NCBI GenBank assembly: GCA_014695175.1
Contig: JACJNV010000148.1
Location: 1 to 45,819, forward strand
Source: Microcoleus sp. FACHB-DQ6
GTDB taxonomy: Bacteria > Cyanobacteriota > Cyanobacteriia > Cyanobacteriales > Microcoleaceae
Length of the DNA stretch: 45,819 nucleotides
Direction of reading: 5' to 3'
In this document: positions 7,212-17,225 of the stretch, one piece after another
Position numbering within the stretch: position 1 is the stretch's first letter
Layout of the letters: the number at the start of each line of letters is the position of its first letter
Notes under the pieces: model-generated
Seen by the model: only the letters and a program-made list of their open reading frames with translations
Told to the model about the DNA's origin: nothing
The model's database searches: none
Position numbers and translations under genes: made by a program

Positions 7212-10200
7212 TCAGGCTTTATTTTCAAGGCGCTTGGCGACGATCGATCGCGCTACAGTAGCAACCAACTCAGTCGGATTGATCGGCTTGGCTAAGTGTT
7301 TGTCAAATCCGGCTTGCAAAACTTGGCGCTCGTTCGCTTCTCCAGCATAGGCCGTTAAGGCGAGCGCCACCAACTGCCGATACTCAGGTGCAAGCTGAGT
7401 GCGGATGCGATCGATCAACATATAGCCGTCCATTTCCGGCATTCCAATGTCGCTGACGAGCAAATCCGGTGCAGTTTGTTCGATCGACTCTAGCACCTCA
7501 GCAGCAGATGACAGGGAAATCACCTCTGCACCCGCTTCCTCAAGCACGAAAGCGACAAAATCTCGCGAGTCAGGCTCATCATCTACCACCAGAATTCTCA
7601 ATCCAGCTAGTTGCAAGGATGACATCTCGGGACAAGCAGCCCCATTGACCGCTTCCTCCTCCTGCCTTCTAGAATCATCATTTAAAAGCGGTAATCTCAC
7701 CGTAAACGTCGCTCCTTGACCTTCTCCGGCGCTTTCTGCAAACACCGTTCCGCCGTGAAGTTCAGTGAGTTGGCGGACGATCGCCAATCCCAATCCCAAG
7801 CCGCCAAATTTGCGAGTTGTAGCGCCATCTTCTTGTCGGAAATGGTCAAAAACATAAGGCAAGAAATTGGGAAGAATGCCTTTACCAGTGTCTATGACTT
7901 GAATTTGAGCTTGGCGTTCGATTTGCATTAATCGAACTTCAACTCTACCGCCTTCGGGCGTGAATTTCACCGCGTTTGACAGCAAATTCCAGACAATTTG
8001 CTGCAAGCGACTTGTATCGCCGACAACTTGCCCGACATCGGGATTTAAAATTGTTTGAATTTGAATTTTTTTGGCTTCGGCTGCTAATTGCACGGTTTCC
8101 AAAGCAGACATGATAATGGTTGCCACATTCACCGGAGCAACATTCAATCTGAGTTTTCCTTGCAGAATCCGAGACACGTCAAGCAAGTCTTCGATTAATT
8201 GAGATTGCAGTCTGGCGTTGCGCTCAATCGTCTCAAAAGCCTTGGCAGTTTGAGTCGGCTTCAGCTTGCCGCCGACGAGCAGTTGCGACCAGCCTAAAAT
8301 CGGATTCAGGGGCGATCGCAACTCGTGAGAAAGCACCGCCAGAAACTCGTCTTTAATGCGGTTAGCTCGCTCGGCTTCCGCGCGGGCAGTTTGTTCTAAT
8401 TGCAGAACCATATCGCGCTCGGTTTCCACTTGTTTGCGCTCTGTAATGTCGATGACAGAGCCGATATAACCCTCATATTGTCCGCTTTCGGAAAATCTGG
8501 GAGCAGCCGCATCGATCGCCCAAGAATATCCGCCATCCTTGCGCCCGACGCGAAATTCTACGCGGTAAGGTTCCTGGCGTTCGTTGGCGGTCAAAAATGC
8601 GTTCTTGGCGTATTCTCGGTCTTCTGGATGCAGCGCGTTTACCCAACCCAATCCCAAACCTGTTTCCTCACTTTGACCTGTGAATTCATACCAGCTTTCG
8701 CTCAGGAAAGTGCAATAGCCTGTGGAGTCTGTTACCCATACCATAAAAGGAGCGTTGTTAGCCATATTGCGGAATCGTTCTTCGCTTTCTTGCAGCGCTG
8801 CTTCGGCTTGTTTGCGTTCTGTGATATCCCGACAGACAACCACTCCGCCTTTGATTTCGCTGCTAGTATCAACTACCGGATAACCGCTGATACTGATCCA
8901 GCGACCTTCGGAATCTTTGCGGCGCACAAATACCTCTACATCATTGACATATTCACCTTTGATTGCTCTGGCTAGAGGTAGTTCAGCGTTGGGGAAAAGG
9001 GTTTTTTTGTCAGGCGAAAATAGTCCGTAGGTGCTCGACCATTCCTCATAGGATTTTTCATTCGATAGGGGGCCGAATATGCCTACGGCGGCTCGGTTAA
9101 ACAACACCAACTCCCCTTGTTGGTTTGCCAAAACCAAACCATCACCAATGCTGTCAATAATTACTTGCAGTAACTTAGTTTGTTCTTGCAGAGCGACTTC
9201 TGCTCGTTTGCGATTTGTGATGTCGCTGGAGATGCCAATCAAGCCGATGACTTCTCCCGCCTGATTGCGGTAGGGAGCTTTCATTACCAGAAATGTCCGA
9301 ATGCCATCGTGAGATTCTTCGAGGACTTCTGTTTGTCCAGATTCCATAATGCGCCGATCGTTTTCCGTGACTCTGGCTGCAAGTTCTACTACTGGGTATA
9401 AATCGATATCGCGACCACCAATTACTTCAGAAGCAGGTTTGCCCATTATTTCCAGCGTGGCTGGATTTGCATAAATAATCTGTCCTTCTCGATTTTTGAC
9501 AAAAATTGGCGTGGGCGCTGACTCGTTAATCACATTCAAAATCGCATTTTTTTGCCGCAGTTCTTCTTCTGTGTGTTTGCGATCGCTAATATCGCTCCAA
9601 TAAGCCGTAAGTCCTTCGGCCGCAGGATAGGCGCTCACTTCTATATACATTTGGAGCGAGGGCGAATACTCTTCAAACTTGACAGAAACTTGCTCGTTAA
9701 CGACTCGATGGAATTCTTGATATGTCCTCGAATTGGATTCTCGCTCGGCGGGGAATACCTCCCAGATCGATCGACCTAGCAAGTCCGATCGAGAGCGAGA
9801 AAGCAGTTTTTCAGCAGTGGCATTAACGTAGGTATAGCGCCATTGTGAATCGAGCGCCATAAAGGCATCGGTAATACTTTCTAGAATATTGCTGACTTGC
9901 TGGTTGGCCGCTTGCACCGCGAGTTCAGCGTTTTTGCGATCGGTGATGATTTCGCAAAAAATCATGATGCCACCAATCTCATTGGTGTTGGTTCGCCAAG
10001 GATGAATTTCCCAGCGCACCCAGTCGAGCGAGCCATCAGGGCGGGGAAACTGATCTTCTTGGCAGATTTCGACTGCTCCCGCCAGACAGCGCTGGTGGAT
10101 TTGTTTAAAACTATCGGGCAAATTGGGAAAGATGTCGTAGTGCGATCGGCCCACAATGTTTTGATCACCGAGCCCGTAACTTGACAGCCAGCGGTCGCTC

Positions 10201-12311
10201 ACCAGCATATACCGCATCTGGCGGTCAAACATCGCCACTCCCGCAGGCGAATGTTTGACGAACAGCCGCAGTTGTTCTTCCTGTTGGCGCAACCGATTCT
10301 CCGATTGTTTGCGATCGCTGATTTCTTTGAAAAGTATGGCGACTTGTCGGCTCTGTGGCTCAGCAGTGCGGAACGCCAAAACATCGAACCAGCGGTTCAT
10401 GACTTTCGAGCCGTACTCGAAGCGCAGGGGTTCCCCCGTCAGCGCGACTTTGCCGTAAATCTCAAACCAATAATCTTCGATATCCGGAACGAGCTGTCGC
10501 ACCGTTTGACCCACAGGTTGTTCTAGTCCGGTTTGTTTCAAGAAGGCCGGATTGACTTCCAAAAAGCGGTAATCGATCGGCTTTTCGTTGGCGTCAAACA
10601 GCATTTCGATGACGCAAAAGCCTTCGTCTAGGCACTCAAACAAAGTGCGATAGCGTTCCTCAGAGCGGTGCAAAGCAGCAAGAGCTTGTTTGCGATCGCT
10701 AATATCCATAAACGCCGCCACACAGCCGCGAACTGCGCCTTGTTCGTCAAATAACGGCACCGCATTCACCAACCAATCAAAGGCCACCCCGTCCTCGCGC
10801 ACCATTTGAATTTCCACATCTCGCACTTCGACGCCGGAAGCCACGGCTAGTTGCATGGGGAGTTGTTCTCCCGGAATTTCCTGTCCGTTGCGGAGTCGTT
10901 TAAAGGGAAGGACTGCCGCTTGCTCTCCGGTTCCAGAAACATTGGTATCGGGCGACACTTTCAACATCGACTGGGCAAACCGGTTAGCGCGAATTACTTT
11001 ACACTCTGGATCGTCGGCGATCGTAATACCGACAGGTACAGCATCAAGTATCGATTGCAGTTCATTAATTCGTCGCTCTAGTTCTTGGTTGAGCCGTTGA
11101 ATTTCTTTTTTGGTAGCTTTGCGTTCGGTAATTTCCTGCACCGTCACATTCACGCCCAGCACGCGATCGTCCTCGGCCCTCAGCGGATAGAGACTCAACA
11201 GCCAATCCTGTTCGACTCCCGGCTGTGCTGAGTTCGTCCTGCGAACTTCGAGCTGTTTGAGAGGAACTGTAGTTTCAATAACTTGTCGGTAAAGCGGCTC
11301 TAAATCATCTGCCATTTCTGGCAAGATTTCGCGCAATGTTTTGCCGATGTGGGCGGCGGCTGGAACTCGGTTAATTTCTGCTAGGCGAGCGTTGAGGCGG
11401 ACAAACCGCAATTCAGTATCGAGGAAGCAAAGTCCGATCGGCGCACTAGCATAAATCGCCTCGATTTCTGCTAGTTGTTGGTGTGCCGTTTGCGCTTGTT
11501 GAATAAAAACAGCGCGCTCCGCCTTCTGCTGAGTTACATCTTGAAAATAAACGGCAAGTCCCGATGGGATCGGATACGCTCGTACCGCATACCAAGCATT
11601 GAGCGGTGGATAAAAAGATTCAAAACTAACTGTAACTTGGAATGTGGCGGCGTGGCGATATTCCTGCTCAAACAAACTGCCCACTGATTCGGGAAACTCT
11701 TCCCAAATCCTGTGGCCAATCAAATCTTTCGAGGGTCGATTCAGCCACCGTGCCGCTTGCGAATTGAGGTAGGTAAATCGCCAGTCTCGATCCAAAGCAA
11801 AGAAGCCGTCCGAAATACTTTCGAGGGTGTCTGAGAGTTGTTGCGCGGGCGCGTTACAGACTGGTTCGGGCTGAGGTTGAGCGATAGGAGTGAAGGTTGT
11901 TACTACCGCATAGGGAGTCGATCGATCTCCCTGAAATAAAGGTTGAGAATTGAGCGTCAACCAAATCAATTCTCCCTGTGGCCGATCAAACCCCATGATG
12001 ACATTTAAACATGGTTGCCCGGTTTGCAGCGCCACCATCGCCGGATGTGTGTCGCCGGGAAAATCCGAGCCATCTTCACGCAGAGTCTGCCACCGACTGT
12101 TGATTGAAGTGCATAAGAGCATCTGTTGTGCTGTCATCCCCAACAGATCCTGGGCGTGAGAATTGCACCCCTGAATGCTACCATCTGCCAATTGCAGAAC
12201 CATCCCTACATCAGTTGGCAAAGGCGCGGCTGGGTAGAAGGCTTTGTTAGAATCCGCTGAAACAGAGGGGTCGATTTTTGCTTGGGGTTCAGTATTGCGT
12301 GGGTTTTGCAT
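7212..12311 (-). CDS. Hybrid histidine kinase with about ten PAS domains and a C-terminal receiver
   Basis: The 1699-residue soluble protein begins with a run of PAS domains, which I count as ten. The first (about 33-140) is weak. The others start near 158, 285, 415, 550, 680, 805, 920, 1045 and 1180, and most end in the PAC phrase DITERK or DISDRK. A short coiled coil precedes the HisKA H-box LSHELRSPLNP with phosphoacceptor H1329. The ATPase part has the N-box NLLSNAVKFTPEGG and G-boxes DTGKGI and GLGLGLAI. The receiver starts at ILVVDDEPDS and has phosphoacceptor D1621 in VSDIGMPEMDG and the conserved lysine in KHLAKP. No membrane helix or DNA-binding output is seen, so the phosphate must pass to a separate partner. 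No partner gene is adjacent. The signals sensed cannot be told. Confidence 0.95.
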   Translation of the reverse strand: MQNPRNTEPQAKIDPSVSADSNKAFYPAAPLPTDVGMVLQLADGSIQGCNSHAQDLLGMTAQQMLLCTSINSRWQTLREDGSDFPGDTHPAMVALQTGQPCLNVIMGFDRPQGELIWLTLNSQPLFQGDRSTPYAVVTTFTPIAQPQPEPVCNAPAQQLSDTLESISDGFFALDRDWRFTYLNSQAARWLNRPSKDLIGHRIWEEFPESVGSLFEQEYRHAATFQVTVSFESFYPPLNAWYAVRAYPIPSGLAVYFQDVTQQKAERAVFIQQAQTAHQQLAEIEAIYASAPIGLCFLDTELRFVRLNARLAEINRVPAAAHIGKTLREILPEMADDLEPLYRQVIETTVPLKQLEVRRTNSAQPGVEQDWLLSLYPLRAEDDRVLGVNVTVQEITERKATKKEIQRLNQELERRINELQSILDAVPVGITIADDPECKVIRANRFAQSMLKVSPDTNVSGTGEQAAVLPFKRLRNGQEIPGEQLPMQLAVASGVEVRDVEIQMVREDGVAFDWLVNAVPLFDEQGAVRGCVAAFMDISDRKQALAALHRSEERYRTLFECLDEGFCVIEMLFDANEKPIDYRFLEVNPAFLKQTGLEQPVGQTVRQLVPDIEDYWFEIYGKVALTGEPLRFEYGSKVMNRWFDVLAFRTAEPQSRQVAILFKEISDRKQSENRLRQQEEQLRLFVKHSPAGVAMFDRQMRYMLVSDRWLSSYGLGDQNIVGRSHYDIFPNLPDSFKQIHQRCLAGAVEICQEDQFPRPDGSLDWVRWEIHPWRTNTNEIGGIMIFCEIITDRKNAELAVQAANQQVSNILESITDAFMALDSQWRYTYVNATAEKLLSRSRSDLLGRSIWEVFPAERESNSRTYQEFHRVVNEQVSVKFEEYSPSLQMYIEVSAYPAAEGLTAYWSDISDRKHTEEELRQKNAILNVINESAPTPIFVKNREGQIIYANPATLEIMGKPASEVIGGRDIDLYPVVELAARVTENDRRIMESGQTEVLEESHDGIRTFLVMKAPYRNQAGEVIGLIGISSDITNRKRAEVALQEQTKLLQVIIDSIGDGLVLANQQGELVLFNRAAVGIFGPLSNEKSYEEWSSTYGLFSPDKKTLFPNAELPLARAIKGEYVNDVEVFVRRKDSEGRWISISGYPVVDTSSEIKGGVVVCRDITERKQAEAALQESEERFRNMANNAPFMVWVTDSTGYCTFLSESWYEFTGQSEETGLGLGWVNALHPEDREYAKNAFLTANERQEPYRVEFRVGRKDGGYSWAIDAAAPRFSESGQYEGYIGSVIDITERKQVETERDMVLQLEQTARAEAERANRIKDEFLAVLSHELRSPLNPILGWSQLLVGGKLKPTQTAKAFETIERNARLQSQLIEDLLDVSRILQGKLRLNVAPVNVATIIMSALETVQLAAEAKKIQIQTILNPDVGQVVGDTSRLQQIVWNLLSNAVKFTPEGGRVEVRLMQIERQAQIQVIDTGKGILPNFLPYVFDHFRQEDGATTRKFGGLGLGLAIVRQLTELHGGTVFAESAGEGQGATFTVRLPLLNDDSRRQEEEAVNGAACPEMSSLQLAGLRILVVDDEPDSRDFVAFVLEEAGAEVISLSSAAEVLESIEQTAPDLLVSDIGMPEMDGYMLIDRIRTQLAPEYRQLVALALTAYAGEANERQVLQAGFDKHLAKPINPTELVATVARSIVAKRLENKA

Positions 12312-12930
12312 CGGTTTCTAACAACGCTTATTTTACTTTGGGCAAAGCCAATCGCGCTCAATAATAGGGAAATAACCAGAGGAACTTGTGATTGGAGCAG
12401 GGTGACACTTCAAACCTAAGATGGATGTCGATCGTTGTGCGGTAATATCGAGCTCTAGACAATTTATTTTATCGTAGAGTCCCACGTCTGAACCATTTGC
12501 GGGATTCAGCACAGGCGACGAGGAATTTTCTGGCTGTTTCAAATGCCAGGTTAGTCCATCTCATTATTTTTCGCGTTGCTGCATATTACCAATGGCTGTT
12601 GCTCGTTTTCGGGTGCGAACAGATGGCACTTGCACACAGATAAATAAGTAGATGAAGCTTGAAAATAAATAACCTCTCTCTCGCAGCGAGTGAAACGAAG
12701 CAATTGCTCTAGTTATGCCCGCCTTACATTCTGTTACATTGTAAACTTTATTTGCGCCTACCTACTTAGAAACCCCGTTTCTTTGTGTAAATCTAACCGG
12801 AAATTTAGGCAAGATTTTGTTCGTCTCAACGGTAAACGGGCGATCGCATTTACCTCAATACAGGGTCGCCTGCTTCCTCCAGTCCCAACGTTTGTGTCAC
12901 GTTTGCCGTTCATCCCACAAACTTAATCGT
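12312..12930. other. Gene-free stretch of about 620 bases
   Basis: This stretch separates the divergent hybrid kinase and GT8 genes and should contain both promoters. The only clear structure is AGAAAC-CCC-GTTTCT (12768-12782), a copy of the dispersed AGAAACCCGG palindrome. An open frame at 12333-12542 on the minus strand has no recognisable product. I do not see an RNA gene. Confidence 0.5.
12768..12782. repeat. Palindrome AGAAACCCCGTTTCT, dispersed family copy
   Basis: The six-base arms AGAAAC and GTTTCT flank CCC. It belongs with the palindromes at 4594-4627 and 36380-36446. Confidence 0.55.
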
Positions 12931-13770
12931 ATGCACATATTCACAGCCGCCGATCGCACCTATATTCTGGGGTTAGCAGCACTTCTCAAGTCTGTAGATC
13001 TGAATGTTAGCAAATCGGGGGAGGAGCCTGTCAAAATTAGCGTTGTATCTACCAGGATATATTCACAGCAAAAGGAACAGTTACAGAATTGCTGCAAATA
13101 CCAGATTGAATGGCAAGAATTGCAATCTAATTACGACCAACTTCTTTCGGTATCAGCTTCTAAACTTCCTTACGTTAAATTGGAGCCGCGAAAATATACC
13201 AAGGAAACAGAAAGGCTACTTTGGCTCGACAGCGATACGATCGTTCTGGGTAGCTTAGAGGGGCTGTGGAACCTAGATTTTCAAACTCTGCCGATAGCAG
13301 CCGCAGCCAACGTCTGGGGAAATCCCAACAATTATCAAGATCGAAACCCTTATTTCAATAGTGGTGTTTTAGTTTACAACATGAAGCTTTGGGAGGAAGA
13401 GCAACTGTCCGAAAAGTTGCTCCAAAACGCTAGGTTTCACGTTTGGGGCGATCGCGATCAAGGTGCATTAAATTCAGTTTTAGTGGGAAGGTGGAAGCAA
13501 TTAGATCAAATATGGAACAACCACAAGACTGATGATAGGTCAAGTAAAGTGATGCACTTTATGTCAAGACCGAAACCGTGGGAAAGCTCCGCCCCCAATC
13601 AATTATGGCTTGATATGTTGTCTCAAACACCGTTTAAGGACGAACTGGAAAAAATTCCCCATAAGTTTAAGGGGCTGTCGAGCTTTCAGGTAAAATACAA
13701 AAGACTTGACCGATGGTTGAGCGAACCAATACTCAAGTTTAAGAGTTATCTGAAGAAACAAAAACTTTAA
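12931..13770 (+). CDS. Glycosyltransferase family 8 protein
   Basis: The 279-residue product has the GT8 layout: N-terminal MHIFTAADRTYILGLAALL, metal-binding D100-S-D102 in WLDSDTIVLG, the acceptor-site phrase YFNSGVLVYN (141-150), DQGALN (176-181) and the C-terminal histidine motif VMHFMSRPKPW. These enzymes are retaining transferases that use a UDP-sugar and a manganese ion. An in-frame start lies further upstream at 12817, but the intervening 38 residues do not resemble the family, while ATG 12931 places the GT8 beta-1 strand at the N-terminus. It is the first gene of the glycan island and converges on gloB with only two bases between stop codons. Confidence 0.9.
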   Translation: MHIFTAADRTYILGLAALLKSVDLNVSKSGEEPVKISVVSTRIYSQQKEQLQNCCKYQIEWQELQSNYDQLLSVSASKLPYVKLEPRKYTKETERLLWLDSDTIVLGSLEGLWNLDFQTLPIAAAANVWGNPNNYQDRNPYFNSGVLVYNMKLWEEEQLSEKLLQNARFHVWGDRDQGALNSVLVGRWKQLDQIWNNHKTDDRSSKVMHFMSRPKPWESSAPNQLWLDMLSQTPFKDELEKIPHKFKGLSSFQVKYKRLDRWLSEPILKFKSYLKKQKL

Positions 13771-13772
13771 GG

Positions 13773-14546
13773 TCAAAATTGGTCTTTCATGCCGCGCAAG
13801 CGAGCGAAGGTTTGCACTGGATCGCGGGTGTTGGCGGCTGATTGGATGTTGGGAAAATCCCAGCGCAAAAATGGGTTTGTGCTTTTTTCGAGGCCGATCG
13901 ATGATGGTATTGTAGGTTGCGATCGACTCCGCGCTTCCTTGACTTCGGCGAAGCGCTGCTGTAAATCGGGATTGTCGCCATCTACGCTGATGGCAAATTG
14001 CAGGTTTTTCAGCGTGTATTCGTGGGCGCACCAAACTCTGGTATTGTCGGGCAAGTTTCGCAGTTGTCCCAGAGAGGCTACCATTTGAGTTGGAGTGCCT
14101 TCAAATAGTCTGCCGCAGCCTCCAGCAAATAAAGTGTCGCCACAGAACAATTCGCCTGTTTCGCCTGGGTTGCGGGGGGGGAAATAGTAGGCGATGTGAG
14201 CTTTTGTGTGACCGGGTACGAAGAAGACTTTGGCGGTTCTGTTGGCGAAAGAAACTCGATCGCCCGCTTGTAAAAACACTTGCTGTCCGGGAATTCTACC
14301 TCGGTCTTCTGCGCCCCCGTAAACTTTAATTTGGGGAAAGCGATCGATCAGTTCCTGATTGCCGCCTATGTGGTCGCTGTGGTGGTGGGTATTGAAAATT
14401 GCTGTTAATTCGGCTCCGAGTGCTTGCAGTTGCTCTAATACTGGCTGCGATCGCGCTGGATCGACGACTGCTGCTGTGTGGCTATCGGGGTCGTGCAGCA
14501 AGAAAATGTAATTGTCGGACAGTACCGGAAGCCGATAAACCTGCAT
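13773..14546 (-). CDS. gloB: Hydroxyacylglutathione hydrolase (glyoxalase II)
   Basis: The 257-residue product is a metallo-beta-lactamase-fold hydrolase with metal site [10 protein letters not shown] (53-62), [25 protein letters not shown] and the C-terminal CAHEYTLKN and NPFLRWD phrases specific to glyoxalase II. It hydrolyses S-lactoylglutathione to lactate and glutathione, the second step of methylglyoxal detoxification. The length is standard. It is a housekeeping gene lying within the glycan island and read against it. Confidence 0.95.
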   Translation of the reverse strand: MQVYRLPVLSDNYIFLLHDPDSHTAAVVDPARSQPVLEQLQALGAELTAIFNTHHHSDHIGGNQELIDRFPQIKVYGGAEDRGRIPGQQVFLQAGDRVSFANRTAKVFFVPGHTKAHIAYYFPPRNPGETGELFCGDTLFAGGCGRLFEGTPTQMVASLGQLRNLPDNTRVWCAHEYTLKNLQFAISVDGDNPDLQQRFAEVKEARSRSQPTIPSSIGLEKSTNPFLRWDFPNIQSAANTRDPVQTFARLRGMKDQF

Positions 14547-14774
14547 AGAAAAGTGCCTCTCTAGGAAAAATATTATATAATTAAATTAGTTCTGAACGCT
14601 ATCCGAAGGCCGATTGCAGATTGATTAAGTCCGCGTATCTATCTTGGGAAGTAAAACTATGATACGTTATTTATGCTGTTGAGCAAAGTGATTTACGGTC
14701 GGGTACGCACCATTTTTAGGTCAATAAGTGCAATCGGCTTTAATTATTTTAGCATACAAGCGATCGAAGAATAA

Positions 14775-14978
14775 ATGCGAACATCTCACAACAAATCGAA
14801 CTTAACAATTTCTCAAAAAGTCGATCGGATTGTAGCGTCTGGTAAGATCACTCGCCGGGAACACTTAGTTTTGACTTCGGCTATCCTATCAGATGATAAA
14901 ATTTCAGAAGAGGATCGACATCAAATCAATCGGATATTTGATTATATCCAAATTGGTCGCCTCAAGTTTATCGATTGA
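14775..14978 (+). CDS. Small conserved cyanobacterial protein
   Basis: The 67-residue product is charged and helical, with the central phrase KVDRIVASGKITRREHLVLTS followed by ILSDDKISEEDRHQINRIFDYIQIGRLKFID split here for length only. Proteins of this size and pattern recur in cyanobacteria without an assigned function. It has no signal peptide, membrane helix or cysteines. It is divergent from gloB and about 200 bases upstream of galE. I accept it because of its composition, its position and the family resemblance. Confidence 0.65.
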   Translation: MRTSHNKSNLTISQKVDRIVASGKITRREHLVLTSAILSDDKISEEDRHQINRIFDYIQIGRLKFID

Positions 14979-15178
14979 ACATAAAGACTTGCACAGTCAG
15001 CATCTATCTGGAGTATAAAAAGCGTTTTTTAGGAGTGCGATCGTCCCCTCTCGCACAGCAAAGCCTATATATTTCGCTTGAATTCTCCGGCTCAGGCATA
15101 GTGTGAAAGCGTCTGATGTGGCAGTCTCAAGTTAACAAGGCTCTTGGCAATCCCAGCTACAAAAACAGGCAGAAGAAA

Positions 15179-16180
15179 ATGAGTGCAGACAAACCAACTA
15201 TTTTGGTGACGGGCGGAGCTGGATATATTGGCTCTCACGCGGTATTAGCGCTGAAAAACGCCGGTTACGGTGTGGTGATTTTGGATAATTTAGCTTACGG
15301 TCACCAAGATATAGTAGAGCAGGCTTTGCAGGTGGAGTTTATAGTGGGCGATACGAGCGATCGCACTCTTCTCGATAACCTGTTTGCTACGCACAAAATT
15401 GATGCGGTAATGCACTTTTCTGCATACGCTTACGTGGGCGAATCTGTTACCGACCCAGCTAAATATTACCGCAACAATGTCATCGGTACTATTACCCTTT
15501 TGGAAGCAATGCTCGCTGCTGACGTGAAGAAATTTGTGTTTTCTTCTACTTGCGCGACTTACGGCGTACCGCAGAAAATCCCGCTCACAGAAGACCACCC
15601 ACAAAACCCGATCAATCCCTACGGTGCTACTAAGTTAATGGTAGAACGGATTTTGTCGGATTTTGACGCTGCGTATGATTTCAAGTCTGTTTGTTTCCGC
15701 TATTTTAACGCGGCTGGGGCAGATCCGAACGGGTTGTTAGGAGAGGATCACAATCCAGAAACTCACCTAATCCCGCTGGTGTTGTTCGCTGCTTTGGGGA
15801 AACGAGATTCGATCGCGATTTTTGGCACGGATTACGATACTCCTGACGGTACTTGCATCCGGGATTACATTCACGTTAACGATTTGGCATCCGCTCACAT
15901 TTTGGGATTAGAATATTTGCTAAATGGTGGCAAATCTGATTTCTTTAATTTGGGCAACGGCGGCGGGTTTTCGGTGAAAGAGGTGATAGAAACGGCTCGC
16001 CAAGTGACTGGAAAAGAGATTAAGGCTGTTGAGTGCGATCGGCGTCCCGGAGACCCGCCTGCTTTGGTTGGCAGCAGCGAGAAAGCCATCAAAACCTTGG
16101 GTTGGTCTCCAGAATATCCTGACATTAAGAACATTATCTCCCATGCTTGGCAGTGGCACCAAAAACGCCACAACTCTTAG
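15179..16180 (+). CDS. galE: UDP-glucose 4-epimerase
   Basis: The 333-residue extended SDR has NAD-binding TGGAGYIGS (11-19), LDNLAYGHQD, the active-site SSTCATYG (122-129) and Y148xxxK152 in NPYGATKLMVE. The GalE-specific FRYFNAAGA, GLLGEDHNPETHLIPL and PDGTCIRDYIHV phrases follow. It interconverts UDP-glucose and UDP-galactose, supplying donors to the glycosyltransferases downstream. I chose ATG 15179 because the 21 residues gained from an upstream start at 15116 do not belong to the family. The next gene begins 92 bases on, across a GC-rich hairpin. Confidence 0.95.
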   Translation: MSADKPTILVTGGAGYIGSHAVLALKNAGYGVVILDNLAYGHQDIVEQALQVEFIVGDTSDRTLLDNLFATHKIDAVMHFSAYAYVGESVTDPAKYYRNNVIGTITLLEAMLAADVKKFVFSSTCATYGVPQKIPLTEDHPQNPINPYGATKLMVERILSDFDAAYDFKSVCFRYFNAAGADPNGLLGEDHNPETHLIPLVLFAALGKRDSIAIFGTDYDTPDGTCIRDYIHVNDLASAHILGLEYLLNGGKSDFFNLGNGGGFSVKEVIETARQVTGKEIKAVECDRRPGDPPALVGSSEKAIKTLGWSPEYPDIKNIISHAWQWHQKRHNS

Positions 16181-16238
16181 TATGTAGGGTGGGGATTGCA
16201 CACCTTACCATTACAGCAAAGTTTGATTGAATTCTTGT

Positions 16239-16261
16239 GGGGTGGGCGTCCCGCCCGCCCC
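16239..16261. repeat. GC-rich hairpin, GGGTGGGC/GCCCGCCC family
   Basis: The arms GGGGTGGGC (16239-16247) and GCCCGCCCC (16253-16261) pair over nine positions with one G-U wobble. Similar hairpins are at 4666-4687 and 27160-27184. It is read through by a spurious GTG-initiated extension of the following gene. Confidence 0.55.
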
Positions 16262-16272
16262 AAAAATACAAT

Positions 16273-17196
16273 ATGCTAATAATCTCTGCTAAATCGGGAC
16301 AACTCGGCAACCGACTGCTGCTTTTTGCTAATTTTATTGCTTGGGCGATCGAGCATAATTTGACTGTTCTAAATCCGGCTTTTGAGGAATATGCAGAATT
16401 CTTTGTGGGAACCGCAGGGAATTTTTTGTGTTGTTATCCTCCTCCATATTTTACCGCAGCAGGCAACAAGTTTGTCAGAAGCAAATATTATAATTTTATT
16501 AAGTATTTAAGCGATAAAAAAATATTAAAAACGCAAGAAATAACCCGAAAAGAACCTTTTAGTTGGCTCAAATATCAGGACATCAAACAAATCAAGCACG
16601 GTTCAATTGTTTGTTTTCAAGGCTGGCTATTTCGAGATGGCTGGTTTGTAGAAGAGCTCCCCTATTTCCACAAGTACGCCGATCCGATTAGAGCCTACTT
16701 TGTACCATTAGAGAGATATAAAATCAATGTAGATAATTTGATATTGAATTTAAAAAATAACTCTGATCTGCTCGTCGGAATTCACATCCGTCAAGGGGAT
16801 TATGCTAAGCATCAAAAGGGGAGATACTTTTACACAACTCAGCAATATTTAGAAGTCATGAATTCTGTGGTAAGGCTATTTGAAGGAAAAAAAATCCAGT
16901 TTTTGATTTGTTCTAATGTTCCGCAAAATTCGAGTTTATTTGATAATTTTAACTGTGGATTTGGCAGCGGTCATTTAATTGAAGATATGTATGCTTTGGC
17001 TGAGTGCGACTATGTTGTCGGGCCGCCTAGCAGTTATACTATGTGGGCTTCTTTTTATGGAGATAAACCTCTTTATATGATCCGCCATGTCAATAAAACA
17101 ATTAACCTGAAAGATTTTGTACATTTTTATGAATGGCAAGGAATTTTTCACGGTCGAGATGACTGGAGTGAGAGCTTTTGGGAGTGGACACACTGA
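16273..17196 (+). CDS. GT11-like (alpha-1,2-fucosyltransferase-type) glycosyltransferase
   Basis: The 307-residue product opens with SGQLGNRLLLFANFIAWA, a variant of the GGLGNQLFQYA start of GT11 enzymes. It has the family's donor-binding motif HIRQGDY at 171-177, where GT11 proteins carry HxRRGDY. The C-terminal part has ALAECDYVVGPPSSYTMWASFYG, equivalent to the GT11 region where the acceptor domain closes. GT11 enzymes usually transfer fucose from GDP-fucose to galactose, but the sugar here is an inference. The GTG at 16237 was rejected as start because its first 12 codons read across a repeat hairpin. The next gene begins 29 bases downstream. Confidence 0.75.
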   Translation: MLIISAKSGQLGNRLLLFANFIAWAIEHNLTVLNPAFEEYAEFFVGTAGNFLCCYPPPYFTAAGNKFVRSKYYNFIKYLSDKKILKTQEITRKEPFSWLKYQDIKQIKHGSIVCFQGWLFRDGWFVEELPYFHKYADPIRAYFVPLERYKINVDNLILNLKNNSDLLVGIHIRQGDYAKHQKGRYFYTTQQYLEVMNSVVRLFEGKKIQFLICSNVPQNSSLFDNFNCGFGSGHLIEDMYALAECDYVVGPPSSYTMWASFYGDKPLYMIRHVNKTINLKDFVHFYEWQGIFHGRDDWSESFWEWTH

Positions 17197-17225
17197 CGGA
17201 AATAAGTAAATTAATAAGTAAATTA

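Noticed and set aside
6962-7228. 88-codon frame on the minus strand
   Set aside because: Most of it is translation of the AACGGATGT and GAGATTCGAGGTTC repeats, giving repeated SVTSV-type residues.
8400-8975. 191-codon frame on the plus strand opposite the hybrid kinase
   Set aside because: It is antisense to conserved PAS domains of a real gene and has no recognisable domain. Codon bias of the kinase explains the open frame.
12333-12542. 69-codon frame on the minus strand just upstream of the hybrid kinase
   Set aside because: It resembles no family and is not in frame as a kinase extension. A very small real gene cannot be excluded, but nothing supports it.
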